In this document: positions 9,618-20,700 of the stretch, one piece after another
Layout of the letters: every line of letters begins with the position of its first letter
How positions within the stretch are numbered: the first letter of the stretch is position 1
DNA from: Sinorhizobium arboris LMG 14919
GTDB lineage: Bacteria; Pseudomonadota; Alphaproteobacteria; Rhizobiales; Rhizobiaceae
Direction: 5' to 3'
Assembly (NCBI RefSeq): GCF_000427465.1
Contig: NZ_ATYB01000008.1
Location: forward strand, 1,240,001-1,304,000
Length of the DNA: 64,000 nt
Notes under the pieces: model-generated
Database searches by the model: none
What the model saw: only the letters and a program-made list of their open reading frames with translations
Told to the model about the DNA's origin: nothing
Position numbers and translations under genes: made by a program

Positions 9618-11636
9618 GTGGGGCAGATTGAGGCAGTAACGGGAAAAAAGAGACGCAAGGGGCTTTGGGCCGCAGTTGCGGTGGTAGCAATCACGGCCGC
9701 CGGCATGGCCGGTTACAAGACCGTCGTCGAAAATCGCGTGAGCAGGATGATCGCCGAGCGCGGGGGCAAGGCGGGCAGCGTCGAAGCGGATTTCCTGGGG
9801 CGCATTCATCTGCGCGACGTGACTTTGCCGCTGAAGGAGGGGGCGGAAGTTCGTCTCGCCGCGCTTGACGGCCGGCCCAAAATCCTCTTCCTCGAGGGCC
9901 AGCTGGAAGTAGGCGGCCTTGAACTCGAGAGCGCATTCGGCACAGTCTCCGTTCCCCGCGCGGTCGTCGAAGACGCGGATTTGGGCCCGAACACCTTGAC
10001 GGAGATGTTCGGCGGGAGGAGCGGACTGTCCCTCTCGGAGCGGGTAGAACTCTTCGCGGCAAAACGCATTTCCGCCCCTGAAATCGTCTTCGCCCAGACC
10101 TTTGCCGGCACCGAGCAGAAGCTGGTCTACAGGGACGTGGTTTCCGAAGACATCGGCGGCGGGCGTATCGCCCGCTATTCGGCGAGCGGCGCCAGCTTCG
10201 AATTCGGTGCGGACGCTTCCGGCGGTGAGGATGCCAAGGCGAAGCGGCTGACGGGCTCCATGGGAAACGTCACGGCACAGGACATCGACGCCGCCTATCT
10301 GGCCCGACTCTATACCGAAAGGGCCGGCCCTGAGGACAAGGAGGCAAAGCCCGCCTATGGACCGATCTCCGTCAAAAACATCGCCTTCTCGGATGGTGAG
10401 GCGAGCTTCGGCTATGACGAGCTTCGCAGCGGCGGCTTCAGCATGCGGATGCCGGCCGAGCCGCTGCTCGACATCCTGAAAGAGCTGAAATCGGTCTCGG
10501 CGCCCGATCAATTGCCGCCGGCGGAACAACAAGCCTACTTCAATCGGGTTTTGTCGATTGCCGATATGACGGAGAAGGCCGACATGGAAATGCTCGGCCT
10601 GACGATCGACGCGCCGATGAGGGGCGGTGATCAAGGCGAGAGGATCAAGCTTGCGATAGATCGCCTCGCCCTTGAGGTCGATGGCCGGAAGCTTGACGCC
10701 ACGCTGAACGGCCTCTCGATGGGAGAGGGCGCGGACTACGTCAAGGTCTCCGAAGCGAGCATTTCGGGGTTTTCCTGGAATTCGACCCTGGACGGTCTGC
10801 AGAGAATGGTCGCGTTGGACGAGAAGCAGCGCGAGAGCTTTCCCTTCACGACACTGCTGCCGGAATTCGGTACGGTCCGGCTGGCGGGTCTGGATGTCGA
10901 TCTGCCCGATACAGGCGCCGAAGACGCCGGGAGCGAGGCACAGGATTCGGCCCCCGGGCGCGTGCGCTTCTCACTCAAGGATTACGAGTTGGCGCTCACG
11001 AAGCCCCGTAACGGCATTCCGACCGACATCCGCATCAGATATCAGGACCTGACCCTGCCGATTCCGGATCATATTCGCGACGAGCCGTTCGCACAGCTCC
11101 GCAACCTTGGTTTCAACGAGGTGGTCCTGTCGTCCAACATCGAAGCCAACTGGGACGAGCCGAACCAGACTCTGGTCATCAGGGATATCTCCACAAGTGG
11201 AAAAGATATCGGCGGCTTTTCCCTCTCCGGCCTGTTGGGGGGCGTGAGCGGCGACTTCTTTTCCGGCGACGAGGCGAAGACGCGAGCGGCGCTGTTTGGC
11301 CTCACCGCCCGTGAAGCAAAGCTGAAGATCGAGGACAAAGGTCTCGCCGCCAAGGGCATAAGGGCCTATGCCGAGCAAAACGACATGACGGAGGATCAGG
11401 CGCGCGGCATGCTCACGATGACGGCGTCGGTGGCGTTGCAGCAGTTTGCCGCGCAGCAGCCTCGCCTGCAGAACGTGCTGGACGCGGCTTCGCAGTTCAT
11501 TGCCAAACCGGGGACATTCACGTTGACCGTCAAGTCCAAATCCGCGAACGGAGTCGGTGCGCTCGAATTCGCGGTTGCTTCGCAAAACCCGCTCCTGCTT
11601 CTCGACAGGGTCGATTTCGAGGCGACGGCAGAATAG
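9618..11636 (+). CDS. Membrane-anchored protein of unknown function
   Basis: I do not recognise this 672-residue protein. A basic stretch (KKRRK) is followed by one hydrophobic segment at residues 16-33, so it is probably an inner-membrane protein with a large periplasmic part. The remainder alternates short amphipathic strands with charged turns (LGRIHLRDVTLPLKEGAEVRLAAL, RLAGLDVDLPD), resembling AsmA-like or other long beta-rich envelope proteins; that likeness is an impression only. The GTG at 9618 is preferred since GAAGGGA lies eight bases upstream; an in-frame ATG at 9579 has no ribosome site. It stands alone, divergent from the thi operon and convergent with dctD. Confidence 0.75.
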   Translation: MGQIEAVTGKKRRKGLWAAVAVVAITAAGMAGYKTVVENRVSRMIAERGGKAGSVEADFLGRIHLRDVTLPLKEGAEVRLAALDGRPKILFLEGQLEVGGLELESAFGTVSVPRAVVEDADLGPNTLTEMFGGRSGLSLSERVELFAAKRISAPEIVFAQTFAGTEQKLVYRDVVSEDIGGGRIARYSASGASFEFGADASGGEDAKAKRLTGSMGNVTAQDIDAAYLARLYTERAGPEDKEAKPAYGPISVKNIAFSDGEASFGYDELRSGGFSMRMPAEPLLDILKELKSVSAPDQLPPAEQQAYFNRVLSIADMTEKADMEMLGLTIDAPMRGGDQGERIKLAIDRLALEVDGRKLDATLNGLSMGEGADYVKVSEASISGFSWNSTLDGLQRMVALDEKQRESFPFTTLLPEFGTVRLAGLDVDLPDTGAEDAGSEAQDSAPGRVRFSLKDYELALTKPRNGIPTDIRIRYQDLTLPIPDHIRDEPFAQLRNLGFNEVVLSSNIEANWDEPNQTLVIRDISTSGKDIGGFSLSGLLGGVSGDFFSGDEAKTRAALFGLTAREAKLKIEDKGLAAKGIRAYAEQNDMTEDQARGMLTMTASVALQQFAAQQPRLQNVLDAASQFIAKPGTFTLTVKSKSANGVGALEFAVASQNPLLLLDRVDFEATAE

Positions 11637-11702
11637 GCGGGCTTCTCGCCGCAAGCGGGGGGAAGAGAGCTCGAAGCGCCGCACAAGTGAGTTGCCCTCT
11701 CC

Positions 11703-11728
11703 AACCCCTCCCACAGGTGGGAGGGGTT
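11703..11728. terminator. Hairpin after the unknown membrane protein gene
   Basis: AACCCCTCCCAC and GTGGGAGGGGTT form a near-perfect inverted repeat with a two-base centre, followed by TTAA. It lies between convergent genes. Such G/C-run palindromes are scattered in rhizobial intergenic regions and can act as bidirectional terminators. Confidence 0.65.
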
Positions 11729-11807
11729 TAACCTGCCGTACCCTCACCGGTTCCTTGTCGCTGCCGCAGGCTCAAGTTTTCGATAGGGCATCGCGCCGGG
11801 CGCCAAA

Positions 11808-11839
11808 GCCCCTCCCGCCCGTGACCAGCGGGGAGGGGC
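11808..11839. terminator. Second G/C-rich hairpin before the dctD 3' end
   Basis: GCCCCTCCC and GGGAGGGGC pair around a 14-base loop, ten bases beyond the dctD stop on the minus strand. It shares the CCCCTCCC/GGGAGGGG core with the repeat at 11703-11728, so both may be copies of one intergenic repeat family. Confidence 0.6.
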
Positions 11840-11848
11840 ATGCCCAAC

Positions 11849-13219
11849 CTACGCTTCTCCATTCTTCGCGCCCGCCCGCTCCACATAATCCGCCCGGTTG
11901 ATCCCATGGCGCTGCAGCTTGTCGTAAAAGGTCTTGCGGGGAATGCCGAGAGCCTGCAGGGTCTCCTTGACGTCGCCGCGATGCGCCGTGAGGGCCTCTT
12001 TGAGGATATCCGCTTCGTAGCGTTCCAGCCTCTCCGGCAGGGTCGATCCGCTTGAGGCAGGCGCGGCGGCCGGAGCTCCGAGATCTTCCTCCACGCCCAG
12101 CGCCACCCGTTCGGCGAAGTGGGAAAGCTCGCGCACATTGCCCGGCCAGGAATGCGTCGCCAGATGCCGGCGCACCCTTGCCGGGATCGCCGGAACCTCG
12201 CGGCCGAAGCGTTCCGAGGCGCGGGCGAGGAAATGGGAGAAGAGGAGCGGGATATCGTCGCGCCGTTCGCGCAAGGGCGGGATCGAGAGCGTCACCACGT
12301 TCAGCCGGTAATAGAGATCCTCGCGGAAATCGCCGCGAGCGGCCGGGTCGCCGAGATCGACCTTGGCGGCGGCGACGACGCGGATGTCGACGGGGCGGGT
12401 CAGGTTGGTGCCGAGCGGCGTGATCTCGCGGGCTTCGAGCACGCGCAGCATTTTCACCTGGGTCGCCGGCGGCATGGCCTCGATCTCGTCGAGGAAGAGC
12501 GTACCGCCGCTCGCATGCTCGATCCGGCCGATCCGCTTCTTGACGGCGCCGGTAAAGGCGCCGGGCTCGTGCCCGAAGAGCTCGCTTTCGATCACCGTTT
12601 CCGGCAGGGCGCCGCAATTGAGCGCGACGAAATTGCCGGCCCTGCGCCGGCTCCATTGATGCAGCAGCGTGGCCACGACCTCCTTGCCGCTGCCGGTCTC
12701 GCCGGCGACCAGCACGTCGACATCGGTGTCGGCGATGTGCTTCAGCGTCTGGCGAAGCCGCTCCATGGCCGGCGTCTGGCCGATCAGCGGCAGGCCCTCG
12801 GAGGCGGCTTCCGCCGCGCTGCGCAACGCGCGGTTCTCCATGACGAGTTGCCGCTTCTCCAGCGCCCGCCGGGCGCTCTGGGCAAGCCGGTCGGCGGCAA
12901 ACGGCTTGGCGATGAAGTCGTAGGCGCCGCCCTGGATTGCCTGCACCGCCATCGGTATGTCGCCGTGCCCCGTCACCAGGATCATCGGGAGGTCGGGGTC
13001 GAGGGCCAGAACCTTGCGGAAGAGGGCAAGCCCGTCCATGCCCGGCATGCGGATGTCGCTGATGACGATGCCCGCGAAGTCGGCGGAAAGTTCGGGAAGC
13101 GCCTCCGTCGCGCTGGCGAAGGACGAGACGGTGAAGCCCGCAAGCTCGAGCGTCTGCTGCATTGCCTTGCGCAGATCGCGGTCGTCATCGATCAGGAACA
13201 CGGATGGGGCGGCGCTCAT
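11849..13219 (-). CDS. dctD: C4-dicarboxylate response regulator DctD (sigma-54 activator)
   Basis: DctD activates dctA transcription with RNA polymerase-sigma54 after phosphorylation by DctB. The 456-residue protein has a receiver domain with phosphoacceptor Asp55 ([10 protein letters not shown]), a AAA+ domain with Walker A GETGSGKE and the sigma54-contact loop GAFTGA, and a C-terminal Fis-type helix-turn-helix ([25 protein letters not shown]). It starts three bases after the dctB stop on the same strand. The sequence is very close to the S. meliloti protein as I remember it. Confidence 0.97.
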   Translation of the reverse strand: MSAAPSVFLIDDDRDLRKAMQQTLELAGFTVSSFASATEALPELSADFAGIVISDIRMPGMDGLALFRKVLALDPDLPMILVTGHGDIPMAVQAIQGGAYDFIAKPFAADRLAQSARRALEKRQLVMENRALRSAAEAASEGLPLIGQTPAMERLRQTLKHIADTDVDVLVAGETGSGKEVVATLLHQWSRRRAGNFVALNCGALPETVIESELFGHEPGAFTGAVKKRIGRIEHASGGTLFLDEIEAMPPATQVKMLRVLEAREITPLGTNLTRPVDIRVVAAAKVDLGDPAARGDFREDLYYRLNVVTLSIPPLRERRDDIPLLFSHFLARASERFGREVPAIPARVRRHLATHSWPGNVRELSHFAERVALGVEEDLGAPAAAPASSGSTLPERLERYEADILKEALTAHRGDVKETLQALGIPRKTFYDKLQRHGINRADYVERAGAKNGEA

Positions 13220-13222
13220 CGC

Positions 13223-15088
13223 TCAGGCCTTCTTGAGATTTACGGTAAATGTCGTTCCGGAGGGGCCGCTTTCGACCTCGATCGTGCCGCCATAATCGGA
13301 GACGATCTCCTTGGAGATCGCGAGACCGAGGCCAAGCCCGTCTTCCTTCGAGGTGTTGAATGGCGCGAACAGCTCTTCGCGGATATCGGCCGCGATCCCC
13401 GGGCCGTTGTCGGCGACCGTCAGCGCGATGGCGCCAGCCGTCTCCTCGCAGCACACCCGGATCGCGCCGTTCTCGCTGTCGCCGATCGCCTCAAGCGCGT
13501 TCTGCAGAAGGTTTATCAAGACCTGCTCCAGCCGGATGCGGTTGCCGATCGCCTCGAGGCCATCGGGCGGCAAATCGATGCGGATTGCGTCCATCCGCCC
13601 GGCAAATCGGCTGCGCAGCAGCATCAGCGCACCCTCGACGACGTCCTTCATCGCGGTTGGCCCGGCGGCGAAATGGCCCTTGCGGGCGAAGCGGCGAAGT
13701 TCATCGGTGATGGCGCCGACGCGGTCGGTCAGCTCGGCTATGCTCTCCATGTTCTCGGCGGCGGTGGCGCTCTGGCCGCGATCGAGAAAGGTGCGGGCAT
13801 TGTCCGCATAGGCGCGGATGGTGGCGACCGGCTGGTTGATCTCATGGGCGACCCCCGCCGCGACCTGGCCGAGTATCGCCAGCCGGTTCGCCTGGACGAG
13901 GTCCTGCTGCACGGCCTGGAGTTTCTCGGTGGTCAGCCGGTGGTCGGCGATCTCGGTTTCGAGGCGGTCGCGCGCCATGCGCAGATCGTGCGTCCGCTCC
14001 TCGACTCTCGCCTCCAGCGCATTGCGGGCCAGCCGCTCCTCGGCGCTGCGCATGGCGATCACCTGGCGCCGGCGCAGGAGGAACGCAGCAAGCGCGAGCA
14101 GCGGTACGAGCCCGGCAAGGGTGAGGAGCTGCGCTTCCCGCGCACCTGCCGCAAGCGGCCCCTTCAGCGGCGACAATTGCTCGAGCCGCCAGTTCGTCGA
14201 CGGCACCATGGTTTCCACGCGCAGAAAGGTGGCGGTGGCCTCGCCTGGCAGCAGCGCGTCGAGGGTCGAGGAGCCATCGGGCCGGGCCTCGATTTTCCGG
14301 AAGGGCAGCGGCAGCAGCGGCGCATCGCCGAACTGCAGGCTTTCGCGAATGGGCGCCAGCCGGTCTTCAGCGATCGGCTTCGTCGTCATGAAGCGCCAGG
14401 AGGGCAGGCTGGTAATGAGGACGATGCCGCGCCGGTCGGTGACATAGGCCGGCTTGCCGGAGACCTGCCAATCCGCCTCGACCCCGTCGAATTCAAGCTT
14501 GGCGACGATCACCCCAAGCGGACCGCTGGGGCCGTCGATGCGCCGGGAAATATAAAGCCCGGGCCGCTTGCTGACCGTGCCCATGGCGAAATGTTCCGCC
14601 ATGCCGTCGCGGACGGCGAGCCGGAAATAATCGCGGAAGGCATAGTCGTTGCCGACGAAGCTCGTCGGCTCCTGCCAGTTGCTGGCCGCGACGGCGACGC
14701 CGCTCCGGTCGATCAGATAGATGACCGCCGTTTCGGCGCTCGTCGCCAGGGCCTCGAGCTTGCGGTTGATGCGGTCCAGCGATTGCCGGTCCGGCGAAAG
14801 CAATGCGCCGCGGATGGCGGCGTCGTCGGCAAGAACCAGGGGGAGGGCGCGCTGCCGTTCCACGACCGCTCTGAGAAGCGAAGCTTTCAGGCTGGCGTCG
14901 ATGCGGCTCTGACCGGCAAGGCCGGCAAGCGCCTGCGACCGGCCGTAGTCGCGCGCAAGGAGAAGCCCGGCAGCCAGAAGCCCCAGGGCGACTGCCGCAA
15001 AAACAAGCCAGGATCGGCGGGCCCGGCTGCGAAGCGCATCCGGATCGCTCGCCTCTGCAGGAAGTTTGACCATGCGAGCATTGTGCAT
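13223..15088 (-). CDS. dctB: C4-dicarboxylate sensor histidine kinase DctB
   Basis: DctB senses succinate, fumarate and malate in the periplasm and phosphorylates DctD. It has a transmembrane helix near residues 25-40, a periplasmic double-Cache sensor, a second transmembrane helix around [18 protein letters not shown], a coiled coil, then HisKA ([16 protein letters not shown]) and HATPase ([33 protein letters not shown]) domains. The ATG at 15088 gives 621 residues, the length I recall for the S. meliloti protein; 15073 is an alternative start. It is divergent from dctA. Confidence 0.95.
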   Translation of the reverse strand: MHNARMVKLPAEASDPDALRSRARRSWLVFAAVALGLLAAGLLLARDYGRSQALAGLAGQSRIDASLKASLLRAVVERQRALPLVLADDAAIRGALLSPDRQSLDRINRKLEALATSAETAVIYLIDRSGVAVAASNWQEPTSFVGNDYAFRDYFRLAVRDGMAEHFAMGTVSKRPGLYISRRIDGPSGPLGVIVAKLEFDGVEADWQVSGKPAYVTDRRGIVLITSLPSWRFMTTKPIAEDRLAPIRESLQFGDAPLLPLPFRKIEARPDGSSTLDALLPGEATATFLRVETMVPSTNWRLEQLSPLKGPLAAGAREAQLLTLAGLVPLLALAAFLLRRRQVIAMRSAEERLARNALEARVEERTHDLRMARDRLETEIADHRLTTEKLQAVQQDLVQANRLAILGQVAAGVAHEINQPVATIRAYADNARTFLDRGQSATAAENMESIAELTDRVGAITDELRRFARKGHFAAGPTAMKDVVEGALMLLRSRFAGRMDAIRIDLPPDGLEAIGNRIRLEQVLINLLQNALEAIGDSENGAIRVCCEETAGAIALTVADNGPGIAADIREELFAPFNTSKEDGLGLGLAISKEIVSDYGGTIEVESGPSGTTFTVNLKKA

Positions 15089-15115
15089 GTTTTCGCCCAG
15101 TGCGCCAGAAGTTCT

Positions 15116-15144
15116 GTGCGGGAATCCGCACGACACCGTTGTCG
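15116..15144 (+). promoter_or_regulatory. Tandem DctD-binding sites (dctA UAS)
   Basis: GTGCGGGAATCCGCAC (15116-15131) is a palindrome with six-base arms. It is immediately followed by CGACACCGTTGTCG (15131-15144) with arms CGACA/TGTCG. Two adjacent DctD sites about 100 bases before the start of transcription are the known arrangement upstream of dctA in rhizobia. Confidence 0.8.
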
Positions 15145-15205
15145 GCTGCAGGGACGGCTTCAAAAACACTCATAAATACAATGCGATGATGCTGTGGCGG
15201 CAAAC

Positions 15206-15221
15206 TGGCATGCTTGTTGCT
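15206..15221 (+). promoter_or_regulatory. Sigma-54 (-24/-12) promoter of dctA
   Basis: TGGCATGCTTGTTGCT keeps the invariant GG and GC dinucleotides ten bases apart and matches the TGGCAC-N5-TTGCW consensus at most places. It lies about 60 bases downstream of the DctD sites and about 100 bases before the dctA start codon. Confidence 0.88.
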
Positions 15222-15317
15222 GAACAGCTCCACAAGACGGCCACGCTGTCGATCTTCGGAAAGCGGCCCGGGAGGCCCGGCATGTTGCCGGACTGGGCCT
15301 GCCATGTGGAGGATAAC

Positions 15318-16643
15318 ATGATCATAGAACATTCCGCGGGAGTCCGCGGCAAGACACCCCTTTACCGCCATCTCTATGTTCAGGTGCTGGCGGCCATCGC
15401 CGCGGGCATCCTGCTCGGGCATTTCTATCCGGATATCGGCACGGAGCTCAAACCTCTCGGCGACGCCTTCATCAGGCTCGTGAAGATGATCATCGCGCCG
15501 GTGATCTTCCTGACGGTCGCGACGGGCATTGCCGGCATGACCGATCTCGCCAAGGTCGGCCGCGTCGCCGGCAAGGCGATGATGTACTTTCTCGCCTTTT
15601 CCACCCTCGCGCTCCTCGTCGGCCTCGTTGTCGCCAACATCGTGCAGCCGGGCGCCGGCATGCATATCGATCCGGCCTCGCTGGACGCCAAAGCGGTCGC
15701 GACCTATGCCGAAAAGGCGCATGAGCAGTCGATCACCGGCTTCCTGATGAACATAATCCCGACGACGCTCGTCGGCGCCTTCGCCGAGGGCGACATCCTG
15801 CAGGTCCTGTTCATCTCGGTGCTCTTCGGCCTTTCGCTGGCGACGGTCGGCAAGAAAGCCGAGCCCGTGGTCGATTTCCTGCAGGCGCTGACGCTTCCGA
15901 TCTTCCGGCTCGTCGCGATCCTGATGAAGGCCGCGCCGATCGGCGCCTTCGGCGCCATGGCCTTCACCATCGGCAAATACGGCATCGCCTCGATCGCCAA
16001 TCTCGCCATGCTGATCGGCACCTTCTACCTGACGTCGTTGCTCTTCGTCTTCGTCGTCCTCGGCGCGGTCGCACGCTATAACGGCTTCTCGATCCTCTCG
16101 CTCATCCGCTATATCAAGGAGGAGCTGCTGCTGGTGCTCGGGACCTCCTCTTCCGAGGCGGCTCTTCCAGGCCTCATGACCAAGATGGAAAGGGCCGGCT
16201 GCAAGCGTTCGGTCGTCGGCCTGGTCATTCCGACCGGCTATTCCTTCAACCTGGACGGCACCAACATCTACATGACGCTTGCGGCCCTCTTCATCGCCCA
16301 GGCAACCGATACGCCGCTTTCTTACGGCGACCAGATCCTGCTGCTACTCGTCGCGATGCTGAGCTCGAAAGGTGCGGCCGGCATCACCGGTGCAGGCTTC
16401 ATTACGCTTGCCGCAACGCTTTCGGTGGTTCCATCCGTGCCGGTCGCCGGCATGGCGCTGATCCTCGGCATCGACCGCTTCATGTCGGAATGCCGAGCCC
16501 TGACCAACTTCGTCGGCAATGCAGTCGCGACGATCGTTGTGGCGAAGTGGGAAGGCGAGCTCGACCAGGTACAGCTGTCCGCGGCCCTCGGCGGCGAGGC
16601 GCAGGCCGAGACCATTCCGGCGCTCGTCCAGCCCGCCGAATAA
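15318..16643 (+). CDS. dctA: C4-dicarboxylate transport protein DctA
   Basis: DctA imports succinate, fumarate and malate with protons or sodium; in rhizobia it is needed for symbiotic nitrogen fixation because dicarboxylates fuel bacteroids. The 441-residue protein has multiple hydrophobic segments. The DAACS-family motifs are present: the serine-rich [15 protein letters not shown], and [23 protein letters not shown]. The ATG at 15318 follows GTGGAGGAT; the open frame starts much earlier inside the regulatory region and is not used. It is preceded by the sigma54 promoter and DctD sites and followed by a strong terminator. Confidence 0.98.
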   Translation: MIIEHSAGVRGKTPLYRHLYVQVLAAIAAGILLGHFYPDIGTELKPLGDAFIRLVKMIIAPVIFLTVATGIAGMTDLAKVGRVAGKAMMYFLAFSTLALLVGLVVANIVQPGAGMHIDPASLDAKAVATYAEKAHEQSITGFLMNIIPTTLVGAFAEGDILQVLFISVLFGLSLATVGKKAEPVVDFLQALTLPIFRLVAILMKAAPIGAFGAMAFTIGKYGIASIANLAMLIGTFYLTSLLFVFVVLGAVARYNGFSILSLIRYIKEELLLVLGTSSSEAALPGLMTKMERAGCKRSVVGLVIPTGYSFNLDGTNIYMTLAALFIAQATDTPLSYGDQILLLLVAMLSSKGAAGITGAGFITLAATLSVVPSVPVAGMALILGIDRFMSECRALTNFVGNAVATIVVAKWEGELDQVQLSAALGGEAQAETIPALVQPAE

Positions 16644-16682
16644 GCTTGCCTCCCAAGGCGGGATCGCACTGCGGTGCGGTTG

Positions 16683-16714
16683 GCGCGGCCTGGTTCTCCA
16701 GGCCGCGCTTTTTT
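16683..16714 (+). terminator. Rho-independent terminator of dctA
   Basis: GCGCGGCCTGG pairs with CCAGGCCGCGC around a four-base loop and is followed directly by six T residues. It begins 39 bases after the dctA stop codon. Confidence 0.95.
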
Positions 16715-16782
16715 GCACGGTGGTGTGCGGCATTACCCCTCTCCGCGCTTTCCGGGAGGGTCCGCCGCCACGGCATGGCCAA

Positions 16783-17712
16783 TCAAATCCCGTGCAGCAC
16801 CTGCGTCGCCTTCACGGCCGCGGAGGCCCGGTTTTCGACGCCGAGCTTCACGTAGATCTGCTCGAGATGTTTAGTGACGGTGCGCGAGCTCAAGCCCAGG
16901 ATCTCGCCGATGTCGCGGTTGGATTTTCCCTTGGCGATCCAGAGCAGCACCTCGGACTCCCGCTGGGTGAGCCGGAAGTGCTGGCGCAGCGTTTCGTCGT
17001 CGCTCATGCCGTTCTCGGCCGTCAGCCGGAAGAGGAACTCATTGGCGCCGATCGCGCCGAGATAGGAAATCTGCAGCCCTGTCTGAGCCGCATGCTGCAG
17101 CGTGAATGAGCCCTTCCTTTCGGCCGGGCTGTTCTCCCGCTCCCGCATCCATTCGCCAATGCGTCCGGCGACGAAGCCTAGACCCTCGTCGCTGCCGGTG
17201 GCAGCGTTGACGAGGCGGGTCGCCTGCGGCGTCGACCAGCGCACGGTTCCGTCGCCGCGCACGGCCAGCAGGTGCCGCCCGGCCGCGTCGAGCGCGACCC
17301 GGGCGCTCTGGGCAGAGCGCGCATTGGAAAGATGGACGCGGATGCGGGCACGCAACTCGTCGATGTTGATCGGCTTGGTGAGGTAATCGACACCGCCGGC
17401 TTCCAGCGCCCGCACCACATGCTCGGTCTCCGTCAGCCCGGTCATGAAGACCACGGGCACCTGGGCGACGGAAGCATTCGCCTTCAGCCGGCTGCAGGTC
17501 TCGAAACCATCCATGCCGGGCATGACTGCATCGAGAAGGATAATGTCCGGGGTGATGCGATCGGCGATGTTGAGCGCCGCGTTGCCGGAGGTGGCAATCA
17601 ATACGGAGAAGCCCGACTGTTCCAGCGCTTCGGTCAAGAAGCCGAGCGCCTCCGGTGAATCGTCGACGAGGAGTACGATGTCGCGCGCGTTCGCTGCCTC
17701 AGGCACGGGCAT
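16783..17712 (-). CDS. LuxR/FixJ-type response regulator, partner of permease-kinase
   Basis: This 309-residue protein has an N-terminal receiver domain with Asp61 in DIILLDAVMPGMDGF, the conserved Thr (VFMTGL) and Lys (YLTKPI), a middle region of about 90 residues that may be PAS-like, and a C-terminal LuxR helix-turn-helix (LTQRESEVLLWIAKGKSNRDIG, then SSRTVTKHLEQIYVKLG). Its start at 17712 overlaps the end of the upstream hybrid kinase gene by 14 bases, so both are made together and probably form one phosphorelay. The kinase has its own receiver but no clear HPt domain, so how phosphate reaches this protein is not evident. Targets are unknown. Confidence 0.88.
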   Translation of the reverse strand: MPVPEAANARDIVLLVDDSPEALGFLTEALEQSGFSVLIATSGNAALNIADRITPDIILLDAVMPGMDGFETCSRLKANASVAQVPVVFMTGLTETEHVVRALEAGGVDYLTKPINIDELRARIRVHLSNARSAQSARVALDAAGRHLLAVRGDGTVRWSTPQATRLVNAATGSDEGLGFVAGRIGEWMRERENSPAERKGSFTLQHAAQTGLQISYLGAIGANEFLFRLTAENGMSDDETLRQHFRLTQRESEVLLWIAKGKSNRDIGEILGLSSRTVTKHLEQIYVKLGVENRASAAVKATQVLHGI

Positions 17713-20700
17713 TCGCCTCCCCGGCGAGCAGGCGTCTGAGGAAAGCGTCGTAGCCCGCAAGGTCGAACGCCAGGACATAGGCGCGCGCCGCCTCGGCGAA
17801 GGCTCGGTTATCGGGGTTCAGGGCGATCTCCGTCAATTTGGCTTCGATGCCCCTCACGTAGCCGATTTCGCCGAGCTCGATCAATTCCCTCACGTGATCA
17901 TGGCCGGGGCTCGCCACCGCGGCAGTCCCGTCCTTGCCGGAAGTTTCCTTCGGGCCATCGTCGTAGATCCAATCGAGTTTCAGGTGGATCGCGAGCTTAT
18001 CGGTGAGCTGGCGCAGGCCGAAGGGTTTGGCGAGCGTATCGTTGTGGCTGAAGGCGCCGGCGGCCGAGCCGTCGCCGATATTGGCCGAAAGCATGATCGC
18101 CGGCGCGCTCTGCCCGGCTTCCCTGAGCCGCGTCACCAGGTCCCAGCCGCTCATGCCGGGCATGGAGATGTCGATCAGGAACAGGTCCGGTTTGGCATGT
18201 CCGATGAGCGCCAGGCATTCCGTGCCGCTCGCCGCCGCAAGGACGGTAAAATCGAGCGGCGCCAGCACCTCACGCATCAGGTCGCGGTGTTCCGCATTGT
18301 CGTCGACGACGACGATCGACCGGCGTGGTCCGCGGTAGGACTTGATCTTTCGGACCGGGTCCTTGAGCGCGGCCGGCCGGTCGACGGCAGAGAGCATCAG
18401 CCGGACCTTGAAGGCCGTGCCCCTGTCCTTCTCGCTGATCACCGAGATTTCGCCGCCGAGCGTCTGGGTGAGCAGCCGCGTGATGGTCAGGCCGAGGCCG
18501 AGGCCCGGCATGCGATACTCCGCCTCGCCGCGCTGGAAGGGCTCGAAGATCTTCGGCAGGTCCTTCTCGCTGATGCCGCGGCCGCTGTCCTCGATGGTGA
18601 AGCTCGCCACCTGGCTGCGATAGGCCACGTCGAAGCGGATCCGGCCCCGTTCGGTGAACTTCAGGGCGTTCGAGAGCAGGTTGACCAGGATCTGCCGCAG
18701 GCGCTTGTCGTCGGTCCGGACATATTGCGGCAGCGAGGCCGCGCGATTGTGCTCGAAGACGATGCCCTTGGCCTGCGCCTGCGGGCGGAACATGTCGACG
18801 ATCTGATCCAAAAAATCCTGAATGTTGACTTCGTTGGAATAGACCTGCAGCTTGCCGGCTTCGATCTTTGAAATATCGAGCAGACCGTCGATCAGACCGG
18901 AGAGATGGTCGGCGCTGCGCCTGATCGCCTTGATCGCGCCCTGTCGCGAGGGCGGTATCGTCTCGTCGCGTTCGAGGATCTGGGCGTAGCCGAGCACCGC
19001 ATTGAGCGGCGTGCGCAGTTCGTGGCTCAGGCCCACCACGTAGCGGCTCTTCGCACGGTTGGCGGCTTCCGCTCTCTCTTTGGCGTCCTGCAGGGCCGCG
19101 TCGGTCTTCTTGTGGGCGGCGATCTCTTTCAGGAGAGCCGTATTCTGCCGGGAGGATTCCTCTTCCGCAACGACGCGGCTGTCATGGGCAAGCACGTAGA
19201 ACCAGGACACGACGCCGGCGAGAATGGCGAAGACGAAAAAGACGATGGCGATGGTCCGCTCGACGACGGCGGCTGTCTCGGGAGAGGCGACCGTGGTCTG
19301 GTGAGCGATCATCGCCAGAATGACGCCGATGCCGGTAATCGAAACCACCGCCGAAATCGCATAGCGGCCGAGCCTTGTCGCGAGCTTTGCGACGATCGTT
19401 TCGGGCAGCACCGCCTTCGCCACGGTCGCCACCTGCGTGTTCAGCCGCGCCTTTGGCTTGCACATGTCGTGGCAGCGGCTGTCGAGCGAACAGCAGAGGG
19501 AGCAGATCGGCGCCGCATAGGCCGGGCACCAGGCCATGTCTTCCGGCTCGAACGGGTGTTCGCAGATCGAGCAGGTGATCTCGCTTTCGGAGAGCCAGCT
19601 CTTGCGCGGCTTACGGGCGAGATAGAATTTCCCTTCCGTCCACCAGGCGATCAGCGGCGAGACGACGAAGGCGGAGACGAGCGCGATATAGGGGGCGAGC
19701 GAGGCGGCGATTTCGCCCGTCGCGCCGAAATGCGCGACAAGTGCGAAGAGCGTCGACACGCCCATGGTGCCGAGACCGACGGGATTGATGTCGTAGAGAT
19801 GGGCGCGCTTGAATTCGATACCGGGCGGGGCGAGCCCGAGGGGCTTGTTGACGAAGAGATCGGCCGAGATCGTCGAGAGCCAGGCCATGGCCACGATCGA
19901 AAAGATGCCGAGCGTCTCCTCGAGCAGGCGGTAGATGCCGAGCTCCATAAGGAGGAGCGCGATCGCCACGTTGAAGACCAGCCAGATGACGCGGCCCGGA
20001 TGGCTGTGGGTGAGCCGCGAGAAGAAGTTCGACCAGGCGAGCGAGCCCGCATAGGCATTCATCACGTTTATCTTCAACTGCGACACGACGACGAAGGCGG
20101 CCATCAGCAGGAGTGCCGCCGTCTCGGAAGGGAAGATATAGCCGAAGGCCGTGTAATACATCTGCGCGGGATCGGCGGCCCGAGTCGAGGGCACGCCGGT
20201 GCTCAGTGCCAGCACGACGAGAAAGGAGCCGGCCAGCAGCTTCGGCGCCCCGACGACGACCCAGCCGGAGCCGGCGAGAAAGACGGCGATGCGGTGGTGG
20301 AGCTTGCGCTCACCGTCCGGCGGCAGGAAGCGCAGGAAATCCACCTGTTCGCCGATCTGCGCCATCAGCGCGAAGATGACGGCGGAGGCTGCGCCGAATT
20401 CGACGAGATCGAAGGGCGCGACGGTGCCGGGCGGGCCTGAAATGTGGTGAATGCCCGCATAGGCGAGCCACAGCCCGACCTTCTCCCAGTCCGCGAACGC
20501 GATGAAAGCGAAGGGCAGGATGTTCAGGACGATCCAGAAAGGCTGCGTGACGAGCTGGAACCGGCTGATCAGCCTGACGCCATGGGTGACGAGCGGTATC
20601 ACCATCAGGGCGCTGACGATATAGCCGATCCAGGGCGGTATGCCGAGCGCGAGCTCCAGCGCGCCGGACATGATCGAGGCTTCGATCGCGAAGAGGATGA

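Noticed and set aside
12119..15175. Plus-strand open frame of 1018 codons opposite dctD and dctB
   Set aside because: High-GC shadow of the two real genes; composition rich in Arg/Gly/Ala with no domain, and dctB/dctD have complete family motifs on the other strand.
18905..20440. Plus-strand open frame of 511 codons opposite the permease-kinase gene
   Set aside because: Antisense shadow; the minus strand has membrane segments, HisKA and HATPase motifs.
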